From Agelas oroides (lineage: Eukaryota; Porifera; Demospongiae; Agelasida; Agelasidae): a DNA stretch of 64,000 bases. The stretch is taken from contig OX422191.1 in assembly GCA_949130485.1 (NCBI GenBank), positions 1,615,441 through 1,679,440 on the forward strand, in the 5' to 3' direction. The notes beneath the pieces were generated by a model. The model saw nothing but the letters and a program-made list of their open reading frames with translations. It made no database searches and had not been told where the DNA came from. Positions 1 through 12,000 of this stretch are shown piece by piece; the stretch's first letter is position 1; every line of letters starts with the position of its first letter. The position numbers and the translations under genes were made by a program.

Positions 1-3000
1 CCATGCATTTCAATAGCTTCAACCAAAACCAACCATGCACTGCACTGGTACTGCTACACCAGTTGAGAGTGTACACAACCATTGCTGCAGTACCAGTGTA
101 CACCTCTTAAGAAGTAGGACATGAAAGGGCTGGACTCACTCTAGTGTCTGAAGGCCCTGGTTCACTTGCAACGCTGCAGCCAATTCACGAGCACCTTCGT
201 CTGAGATCTGGTTCTGACTGAGGCTGCAGAATGTCAGAGAACAAGAGATGAGAGGTGGTTCAACAAACCTCTTCATTTTGTGTAAGGTATATTTGTCTCG
301 GTACCTCACTACTGAGACACAGTATCAGACACTGTGTGTCAGCTAGTCAAGTAGAGGAGTACTCCCTGTGTCACAGTCACTGGTGATTTTAGTGTGAATT
401 AATATAAGCAGAGGGTGGGGTCTAACCACATGGGAAGTTAAGTCAGTGCTCCATAGGACACTGTAGACACAGATAACTCACTTGGGGTGCTCCACTATAG
501 TAACAGTATCATGGTATATATGATGTCATGTCACAGAGAGGATGCAACAATTAGAATAATGCAGGACCTACCTATGTGTATGTGTGCACACATGTAATCA
601 CAATGGTAACAGGGGAACTTGTGCACTCCTAGCCCCACCCTTAAAATTACCAGTGCTCACAGTCTCAAGGAAGAGGGAGTGATGGGGTACAAGAATATTG
701 TCCAGAGGAAGTAAACAGAAAATGCTGCATCACTAAGATGGCTGTCCCTCCCTCAATCAAAAGAGCTTCATCATTGGTCAGAAAATGTGTGGGCGGTGTA
801 GTAGTAAGTGCACGTTATGAAAGTCACGGTTGTACAGATAAAACACGATAGTTCCCGATCTCCCAAGATTTCTGGGAAATTAAGCACATGCGCAAACAGT
901 GGATACCAGGCTCTCGTTTTCCCCGACCACTGAAAGCCTTGATACGAGGCTAAACTGTACCATGCATTTCAATAGCTTCAACAAAAACCAACCATGTACT
1001 GCACTGGTACTGCTACACCAGTTGAGTGTGTACACAACCATTGCTGCAGTCTCAGTGTACACCTCTTAAGAAGTAGGACATGAAGGGTTGGACTCACTCT
1101 AGTGTCTGGAGGCTCTGGTTCACTTGCAACGCTGCAGCCAATTCACGAGCACCTTCGCCTGAGATCTGGTTCTGACTGAGGCTGCAGAATGTCAGAGAAC
1201 AAGAGATGAGAGGTGGTTCAACAAACCTTTTCATTTTGTGTGTAAAAGATGCATACAATCTAGCCTCATTCCAAGGTTGATATAAGGTTCTCGTTTTCCA
1301 ACAGTTGATACAAATCATTGTGAATGCGTGCAAGAAGAGTGTGCAACAATTTTCCGTAGTTATATCCAGCTGGGCACAAGACTAGGGATGCAGACAATTA
1401 ATCATCCACACAAGTATATAGTACATACCAAAACACAATGGAAACGTACGATATATTACGTTACTCTATAGAGAACATGCTGTCGTATAAGCTTGATGCT
1501 CTTCGTACTACCGTATAGCGGGAAATTTTCGAGGGGTCCAATTTTCGCGGAAGGGGAATCTTCAAAGATTTCTCGGTCTAATTTTCGCGGATGGCCGTTC
1601 CAGAACTGCTCCGCCCACAATACCTGGTTGACTCCGTCTCTTACCGCATGCGCACACGGGCTCGAACCAGCCGAAAAACTTCGGCTATAGATAGTAGGAG
1701 AAATGGCACGCGACGCATATGATCGAGGCTATGGTCCGTGGTTATCACATGTACAAGGAAATTTGGTGTGCTGCTGTTGGAGAAGAGCTATCTTGCATGA
1801 AAGAAGTGGAGAACTATCGTGATGCGTTCGCTGTAGCGGCTTCGATCACTCGCTTCACTTCTGCGTTAGCTGAAGCTTGGTAGTATCGCTAGACGCTTTA
1901 AAATAGCGTAACAGAGACATTCCTGTAGAAGTTCAACAACAACGAACTGGTGTGCAGTAGACCAGCTGATCGATCGAGCAGCATGCAAATCACAATGGCC
2001 ACGCCCCCCTTAATCACGTGCGAGAACTTACGTACAGGTTTTTATTTCGCAGGTTTAATTTTCGTGGTTTGCCAATCAACCGCGAAAACCGCGAAAATTG
2101 GACCCCTCGAAAATTTCCTGCTATACGGTAGTTCATCATCTTTCACCCCATCTGCTGTTCTGCTAACCGTAATACCTTCTTGTAGAAAATCGATGTAGTA
2201 CCGTAGAATCAAGTTATCAGGCGCACATCATTATTTAGTGCACACCGCTTATTAGGCGCATGCTGTCTTATTGACAAAATGTGTCTAGACCCTCAATAAG
2301 AAGTGCTCTGCTCTAATTAAACGAAAATTTGGAGTGGGCGAGGCGAAATATTCCACAAGTGGACAAGTTAGAGCAAGCACGCGAAGGTAGTGCGAACGAG
2401 GATCACTTTGCAAATAACCAATGGGGATCACTTTTGCAAATAACAAATCAAAAGTGCGCTAGAAATGTGAAAAGGACTATTAAAACTATGGCACTGCTTC
2501 TCATAGAATTGGTTGAAACATTCGTCATCGCCATTCGCCATCTTCGACGCATTCATCGACTGTGAATTTCCGTTGACTCACTGGTGTCTACCCAAAACCT
2601 GCATCTCGCTCTTAGCCGCCTGACAAGCTCCTTGTAAACCGGTTCTGACCTCCATTGCCAATGATGTCATACTTTTAGAGGCATGGTCAACCTTCAACCC
2701 TTGCTATTTGGCACACTTGGATATGTAGCGCATATTATTTTACTGCTATCCCATTAAGCGCATGCGCCTAATAACCTGATTCTACAGTATTGTATCCAAA
2801 AATTGCTCTGAGATTGCTTCTGTCCCAAAATGGCCTCAGAAGCAGTCTCAGAGCATCTAATTTCTAAAATTTTCTGGGGAAGCATGCCCCCAGGCCCACC
2901 TAGCCTTGCATGTTTATGCATACATACGTATGCACATCCACATAACCTCCCCTTCTGAAAATCCTGGCTGGACTCACTTTAGCTCCTGAAGGCTCTGGTT

Positions 3001-6000
3001 CCCCTGCAAAGCAGCACTAAGTGCACAAGCTCCTTTATCCGAGATCTTTTTGTTACTGAGGCTGCAGAATGACCGACAACAAAAGAAGGAGGGAGTCAAG
3101 AAATGTTCATGAACCCACTTTATGTAAAATTTATCTATACTTAGAGTATAGTTAGTGAGAATACTAAAAATTTGATTCGTCAACACCAAGTAACTAAATC
3201 TCATTGAGGCTTGAGGGAAAGCATATATGATAGATGCTTCCCCTCTAGCTATATACAGTTACTATGCAACCGACAGTATGGTATACAACAGTAACCAAAG
3301 ATTATATTCATTTTAGAAAAATGGAGATTGATATCCGTGACTTTCTGTCTTGTTTGTTTAAATTGCTGTGAAGTCTGTGAGATGAAGCTTCATTTAATAG
3401 TCCTTACCACTAATGGCGCCTATGGGAGTGGCAGTTTAGCTAATTCACTGGGCGGAGCAAGCGAGCTATGCACCCTCACACGCATGCTACCACAGCAGCG
3501 AGCAGCCATCAATAGTAGTCTGTCATTTACATGTGTCTTGTTACAAATTCACAGCAGTCCAGCAACAAAAACAGGTAGCAAGTCGCCGATAAATCGACTC
3601 GAATAAAAAATGTGTCATTGCCAACGGTCATACTCTAAATAAGTTAGATGCTTCATCCAACGCGATCTACGCTCTTTAGAAACCTTCTGGTCCTTAGTAG
3701 CAACCTTGCTGTGCTCAGGTTGCTACAGCCTCGAGCCCTCAGGTTTCTAAATCATGTAAATGCCTCAGACTCACCATCTATTATTTAAACAACAGTGCAC
3801 AAGAGTGAATCATAAATCAAGCAGCATAAAATTTATTCATTGTGGTCAAACAAAATATACTTTGATACTGCGCATCAAGTTGTTGGCCACAAATAGCCAA
3901 CTCTTATTAGATTGTGATCACAGGTCAGGGATGTGCGCAACCATCCACGCATGTGTGTAGTGACAAATGTATAGGACAATGTTTGCAAGTGTCACCATGC
4001 ATGCAGGTCCTCCCTCATATTTCAGTACACAGGCATGGGAATGACACTACAGTCTCAGCAAGCACCTCTTGAAAAGTCGGACATGAATGGCTAGACTCAC
4101 TCTAGCTTCTGATGACTCTGGTTCACTTGCAACTCTCTAACTAGTGCACACACAAGTTCATCTGTCATCTCGTCTTTACTGAGGCTGCAGAATGTAAGAA
4201 CAAAAGAGAGGTGGTTCATGACATTTTCATAAACGTACACTGTATTGCCTCATCCAATCTCCTATGGCACTGTAGCTCACTTGTATGGAGAAAGCACTTG
4301 AATGGCTTAACTACGTCTGTGCAAGCTTCACGCCTAATCCAAATGCACAAAGTGCTAGCATATATAATCAACTCCATGTTCTTGGATTTCCGTGCCACAT
4401 GCTAGTGATTTACCAGAAGCATAGGTGAATGTATGATGTGGGTAGATTTGGTAATTGCTAGCAAATTTGCACAGCTTTTGAAAAAGCCTTGCGTCCAAGA
4501 CCAAAAAATGACTGGTGCATGTGAACCTGTGAAGTGCCATGATGCAAACTAGGAGAACTTGAAGTTCATGCAAAAAGTAGTATCATGTGTGACTAGCCTG
4601 TCACCTTAGAAATGCTTGGTGGTTACACGGAGGACCTCACTAAACCACAGAACTGTCAAAATGGGGCATGCACAGGAATGGACACTTGCTTGTATATACA
4701 TTTACAGTAGTATACAAGGAAAATATATACCGTCATTATTCTAAAATCTGGCTTCCGCTAGAATAGATTCACAAAAAACTCTAAGAACCGAATTTCTTCC
4801 ACTAGATCAGATTCATCGCTGCAATGGAAGCACATCTTCTAAGAAAATCACTCCACGCACGGAGGTCTCCTTACCTCAGTGTTTCAACTGCTTGCAGTAC
4901 TAACACTTCCCCTGAAGTGTGCAGAGTGCAGAGTGCAGGGAACTTCCACCCACTGCTGTCTTTTCTTCATACTTGTTTTGATAAGAACGCCGCCTGGGTG
5001 CACTATACAACACCTCTGCCAGTGACTTCAGGAGTGTTGTTTTGATAACAACGTTTCCTGGTGCACTAAACAGCTTCTGTCTGCCCATGACTTCGCTGTT
5101 TTTTTTTGTTGTTGTTGTTGCTGTTGAGAACGCTTCATGGTACCTACTCTTTCGCTAAATTGGATTCACTCGAAAATACTAGTGCAGCAGCCTTCCGCAT
5201 AATTGGATTAGCAAAAATCCCAAAAATTGAATTTCTTCCGCTCGATTGGATCTACCGTTCTATTAGAATAATGACGGTATTTAAAAAAGAAACAATGAAC
5301 ACAATTGATTCCTTGTTGTCAAACACAATATATTTTGATATGCACATTCAGTCGTTGGTCACAAATGGGGAGCTCTTATTAGAGCTGTGATCTTGAGTCA
5401 GGAATGCACACAACCATCCATGCAAATGTTTCCAAGTGTCTCCTAATATTTCAACATAGGACTGGTAATGACACTATGGTTTCATGTGTATATGCATTTC
5501 TTGAAAACAAGACCTGAATGGCTGAACTCACCCTAGCTTAAGGTGAAGTCTCTGGTTCACTTGGAAAACTCTTACCAGTGCACACACACCTTCAGCTGAG
5601 ATCTTGTTGTCCTTGAGGCTGAAGAAGGTCAGGCAACAGAAATAGGGGAGCTGCTTCACGTAATATATGCTTAGCTAAACTTATGTTATGTGAGAAAGAA
5701 TTAAATTAAGAACTCCCTGTCAGGCTTGAACTGACACACTCTATATACAGTCTCACTGTACACCTATTAAGTTGCCTCTAACACTTAAAGTGCGCTTTTG
5801 GTTATATCAGCACTGCACAGTGTGTAGAAAGAGTGGAACAGGGAGGAGGTGGGTGGGGTATCGATGGGTGACAAGCACATGGCTGCTGCCAGCTTTGCTG
5901 TAGGAATGCTTTGGGTGGCACTGGGTAGGCCAGTTCTCTCTTTATGTTAGCTTTGAAAACACTATTTCTCACCTTGTAAGGACTTGATTTGCGGTACTGA

Positions 6001-9000
6001 AGGCAGTTTGGGATCTGAACCAATGTTTGCGATATAGCCAAAATCCCAAGTGTTACAACAATGTTAATTATATAGTAGGGTCACGAGTATGTTCAGGATG
6101 GCTATAAGTGACTTGCATTCAGTTCTATAGTCAAATTTAGCTCCCACAGAAATATATATGGTATGTATGTTGATAAGGATCCTTAGGCTAACAGAAATCT
6201 CCAATGAATAAAATTCAGGTGTTGATGAAAAGCATGAATATGGCTGGACTCATTTTATCTCCTTGAATTGTGATCTTGTTCAAACTAAGGCCGTAGAATG
6301 TCAAAGAACAATAAAAGGAAGGTCAATCATAAATCTCCAGGAATGTATGTTCTGTAATCACCCCGCAGAAACTCACTTTAGCTAATCGATGGAATGCTAG
6401 TAAGCAAAGTACAGTAGCTAGCACTTTCCTAGGTAGTGAACAAAAGTTGACCAGATAGCCACTTAGCAGATCTGCACTCCCAAAAAGAGTACACTGGTAT
6501 GGTTGTGCAATCCATTTCCATGGGTTCTGTACACTTTCTACATTAAAATGGTGATAGCACAAACAGAAACTTGACAAACACTCTCAAAGGGATGAAAGGC
6601 ACACCGGTTTGTAGCTACTATTCGTAGTAAGTTGTAAATCAACAGTATTATAAAGCTAGAGAGCTCAGCCTCAGGCCTCATGCGACTCGTTCACAAGATA
6701 AGCAGTACAGCAGGGACAGTACTACAATAGAGTGAATGCCTGACCATAAGCTCTAGTCTTTGGAGGTCTTGTCAATAGCCATCTTGATTTTGACCTAAAA
6801 TTGTTTGCAAACCGTTGTTCAAATGCTACGGAAAATAATTTTGACGCATTCTAATTAATGCTGAATAGTCCCAAAAACAATTATTTTTGGCCATTCCATA
6901 AATCAGAGCGACTATGGTATGTTTCCAAGCATCATCTGCAGGCCCTCCCTATTATTTCAGCACAGACCTGGGAACAACACTACAGTGTACACTTCTTAAG
7001 AAGCAGCAGGACATGAATTACTGGACTCACTCTAGCTCTTGAAGGCTCTGGTTCACTTGCAAAGCTCCAACCAATTCATGGGCCCCTATGCTTGTGATCT
7101 GGTTGCCACTGAGGCTGCAGAATGTCAGACAACAAGAGATGGGAGGTGGTTCAGCAAACCTCTTCACTTGGTGTAAGGTATACCGTAGATCTGGTTTTTG
7201 TGTTTTATTATTTCATGTAAAAATATTTTCATGGCCTAAGATACCAATGAAAATTTTAAAAATTGATTCTACGTTCACAGGTTTAGTGATCTGGAATGAG
7301 ACTACGCATCCCAAGAAAGAATGGAGAACAAATAGCTTTCTGCGTTCGTGCATGGCTACCACACAGCTGTTGGTGAACTACTCGCATGCGAAAGAGAACT
7401 GGGAAACACTATAGGTATGTACTGTGGCAGTAAAGACGAACGATTTTACGCAAACCACGAAAATATTTGTAAAATGAAAATTTCCAGATCTATGCTATTT
7501 GGTCTCAGTAACTCACTACTGAGACACAGTATAAGACACTGTGTGTCAGTTTGTCAGTGAAGCGTAGACTATTCCCTGTCTGGTTACTATATTTTCAATA
7601 CACCATACAAAGTACATAAATACTAACTACTATCAACTCACTTCAGTGTCTGCAATGAATGGTTTGTCTTCAAGGCCACAGCTATTGAACTGACTGCTTC
7701 ATATGATATTCCATTCAAACTGTATAAATAAATAACCTCATTTGAAACAAGTGAAGGGGAGAAGAGAGCATAGTTATTGTACACCTTCCTGTCACTGCAG
7801 AAGTACTCACAAGTACCAGTTGAAGCAATCCTCCACTATTGGTAACAGCACACTGAATGTACTTTACAGCACCAGGAATGACCTTTAACCACAGTTAGCT
7901 TTAGTCCCAGCATGCAGTACATGCATTGTGGGGCAAGCCTGGACCTCAAGCATAGAATTATCTGTAAGTATCACTTTTCTGACCTACGGAGTTACCATAA
8001 CTTACAATTAAATAAATTTAGCCTACTAATCTCAGCAAGGGTTAGGCCATGGAGGTATAGGTATCACTGAGAGCTTAGCTTACCGGAGATGTGTAATTAT
8101 TAGTCCAAGAGTCTGCAGCAAGGAAATTGACTCTACATTCCCAGGTTTAGTGATCTGGAACGAGACTACACACACCAAGAAAATGTGGAGACTGGAAAAC
8201 AAACAGCTTGCTGTGTTCGTGGCTACCGTGCAGCTGTTGGTGAACTACTCGTGTACGAAAGAGAACCGGGGAACGCTGTAGGTATGTACTGTGGCAGTAA
8301 ACATGAACAATTTATCGGACACTAAGAAAGTTCTCACGCGTTTGTCACCAGTCACCTGCGGGTATTGAAGAAGAGCCAGTCTCACACGAAATAACTAGCT
8401 AGCTGTGCTGTGAAACCGTGTGTACGAAACATGCTGACCAAAATTATTATCCATTGTAAAATATATTTCATGTTTTTTTTTTCGTGGTGTACACAAACCA
8501 CAAAAATTTTTGTTCAACAAAAATTTCCATATCTACGGTATTTGGTCTCAGTAACTCACTACTGAGACACAGTATAAGACACTGTGTGTCAGTTTGTCAG
8601 TGAAGCGTAGGATTATTCCCTGTCTGGTTATTACATTTTCAATACACCATACAAAGCACATAAATACTAACTACTATCAACTCACTTCAGTGTCTGTAAT
8701 GAATGGTTTGTCTTCAAGGCCACAGCTATTGTACTGACCGCTTCATATGATATTCCGTTCAAACTGTATAAATAAATAACCTCATTTGAAACAAGTGGAG
8801 AAGAGAGCATAGTTATTGTACACCTTCATGTCACTGCAGAAGTACCCACAACTACTAGTTGAAGCAATCCTCCACTATTGGTAACAGCACACTGAATGTA
8901 CTTTACAGCACCAGGAATGACCTTAACCATGGCTAGCCTGCTTCCCAGCATGCAGCACATGCATTGTGGGGAAAGGCTGGACCTCAAGCGTAGAATTATC

Positions 9001-12000
9001 TGTCAATATCACTATTCTGGCCTACGAAGCTACCATAACTTACGATTAAATAAATTTAGCCTACTAATCTCAGCAAGGGTCAGACCATGGATATCATTGA
9101 GAGCTTAGCTTACCAGAGATGTGTAATGCCACTGTAATCATTAGTCCAAGAGTCTGCAGCAAGAAATCGTGAAAGTTCTCGTGCAGCTTGTGTTCCTAGG
9201 ACAGATTTGTTCAACACCATTATATGGGAATCTTGCATGTACGGAAGACAATGAAGAAAACTGAGCATGTCATGTGTAGTAACAACTGACATTCCAACTT
9301 CAGCTGTTATGGAAGAAAGAAATTGCTGTTTAGCTGCCACATACCCACTTTCAAATCTTGTTCTTAAAATGTTCTTTTTGTACCAAAAGTATGTAAATGC
9401 ATCCTTATCCTTCAATGCTTTGTCTAGCTTGTTGTGATCAGGATTGAGGAAAGTTCCCAAAGAAAGCAAAAAGTACTCTAGATATGGTACAGCAGAGTTG
9501 TGATCTGGTAGTTCATGGTCATTTTCTTCAGCATCATGAATAAGTAATTTACCAACTGTTGTAATCAAGTCTCTGGAGTCCTTAATGACTTTCCTGCTAT
9601 TTGCCAGTAAAGTATTCTGGAACTGAGACTGCAGTGAATTGGTAGCTAAATCTTTGCTGCCCCTTTTTAGAAATCTGTTTCTGAACTTAGTTAGCAGTGA
9701 GTCATGTGGAAAATCTTCCATGAGCTCTCTCTTGTGCCATTCACTGATCAACACTACCAATGATGTGTACAGTTGGGTCCATGTCACAGGAAGATCGTCA
9801 TATGGAACATGAGCAAAAACATACATGGTTCCAATTAGGTAGCTAGGTGATGAAACAAGTGCTTTTATTTCTGGGTTTTCTGCAAGATAGTTCAAGAAAT
9901 TAACTGCTCTTTCACGGTCAAAGTGTTGAATAACTTGCTTTCCAATTTGTTCATCAGACAGTCCGAGGATTTCAAACTGGGTGAAGTTCTTACAAACGGG
10001 TTTAACAAAGTCGGAACATGTGGTGGAGATGACTACCGTGGATTTGGAGAAACAACTGTGACCCAACAGAATATTGGAAAGTATTCCTCCTTTTTGCAGA
10101 GGGGATCGATGAAGGTACTTACGGCAAAACCCGTCAAGTATAAACAAAATTCTGTTTCCTTTCTCTTCTTCAATCCAGCGACAAATCTTTTCACTGGAAA
10201 CAGTGCTGCCTATGAACTGCCTGTCAATCAAGTTTGGCAAAGTGCAACCTTGGTGAAAATCCCAGATGTTAATGTACAGTACTAGAGAAAACTTTCTCAG
10301 CGTGTAATGTCTACTCCAGTATCTGCATACTCTGGATATCAGTTCAGTTTTACCACATCCTTGGGGACCTTTGAAAATGAAAACACGGCTTTCTTTTCGT
10401 GATATATTGTCTACCACAGACTTCATAGACAGCTCCTGGATCTCTGAGGGAAACTGGTCCATCATCTCATAACAGGAAGTATTGTCTAGCTCAGACAAGA
10501 GAGGAACATTTTGCACAATTCCAAGTCTTCGATTGAACTTTGGTAGTCTGGGAGCACCAAACCATAGCTTCCTCTTGGAGAACGAATCCTTCAGAAACCT
10601 CTGTTGTAAAATTTCCTGGGCTTTTTGGACTTCAGGACCTGCATGAAGTAAGGAAGAGCATTTATATCATGAACAGCAATACAAAGTCACACAAATTGTA
10701 GTTGCTGACCTTGAAAGTATAGCAGTAGTTCTTTAGCATCACCAACATGTCCATGTGTCAACAAGCACTCCACAAGTCTCTCATAAGTAGCAGAGCTTTT
10801 ATCAATAGTCTTCCAATTGAGCAGAGCCACATACTTCTGCTCTTCTTCATCTCCTGGATACATTCCTGCTAGATCCTCCAGATCCCATTGATTGATCCCA
10901 AGATATGGAGCCAAGTCTTTCCAACTTCCCATATTTTTTGCCAAGACTTTCAGGACATCATTCGAACAAGTCTCTTGGAGCTTGTCTGCAGGAATGTTTG
11001 CAATGAGATCATTCAAGTGACTGAACTCTTCTTCACTCATGTGATCTGTTTCATCTTCAGGAATAAAATGTTCAAGTCCAAAGTTCTTGGTTACCATCCT
11101 ATTGTCTGTTCTAATATGTGCTACAGTCTGTGGATAAAGCTCGTGAATGTTGTCTGCAACAGTGTGATAGTCAACCTCTAACCTTTGGACACCTATCCCA
11201 GCTAAGATTGCCAGGTCTTCCTCACAGAGTTCCCCGAAGATTACACTGATACACTTTGGAATGAGGAATGTGAACTGGTGAGTGCTGAATCCCCCTTCCC
11301 AGTAGGCATAAATGATGAAGTCCTGATCAATTCCTGTGGCTTTCTCTATTGCTTCTTTTACTGCTTGTACATCACCCAGGGTCCATTCACTTCCACTACC
11401 ACCTCCACGAGTCACTCGCAGCTTCTGAATTATTTTGAACTCTGAAATCTCTTTCTCAGACTGAGGGTCTGGGAGAGTGCAGAGTGGTGTATCAGAAGGT
11501 AACCTACTTTCGTACAACTGAAATGCAGGCGCCATCTCAATGTCAAAAGCATCCGCAGCCTTCCAAAGAATACCCCAGTTGAGAAAGTTTATGAACTGGG
11601 GTTGCAAAGCAGTGAAGATATGGGGGATAGAGTCTGCATTATTCAGGACTCTGGGATCAATATACTGAGTTTCTGGGTACAACATATGGCTGAAACTTTG
11701 TAGGTATTCCTTCAGCTGATTAACTTCTACTTTTACTGCAAGTGATGTCCCTACATCAGAAATGAGCTGTTGGAATTCTGAGTTGCAGTGCATTGCTTTT
11801 GGGGAGTCCTGTGTTAAAGGGACTCGTTTCATTCCAGATCTAGTGTACGTGGATATACAGTTATTGGTCTCTGCCTGTGACCTATCAGTTTCGATCTCTG
11901 GCTGCGATGTATTGGTACTGGTCTCTGCCTGCGACATGTGTGCCTTGGTCTCTGGCTGTGATGTGTTAGTCTTGGTCTCTGTTTGCAAAGACTGTAAGTC

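Larger units (their letters stand above)
1..1237. repeat. Recent tandem duplication of an LRR-exon unit (period about 959 bp)
   Basis: 1-280 and 959-1237 align almost without gaps, exon and flanking intron included, at roughly 95% by eye. The duplicated part carries one whole 84-bp LRR cassette. The left copy may continue beyond the window edge. Confidence 0.85.
7261..9160. repeat. Tandem duplication of about 0.9-1 kb with LRR exon and NACHT-exon tail
   Basis: The stretch from 7261 to about 8127 is repeated from 8128 to about 9160. Both copies hold the sequence around G-G-T-T-T-A-G-T-G-A-T-C-T-G-G-A, a 78-bp LRR exon, and the last ~45 bp of the NACHT exon with its donor. The left copy of the NACHT tail (8089-8127) is a stranded fragment without the rest of the exon. 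Confidence 0.85.

Noticed and set aside
1493..2198. Small plus-strand frames around 1493-2198
   Set aside because: Contained in the inverted-repeat element; composition matches its arms.
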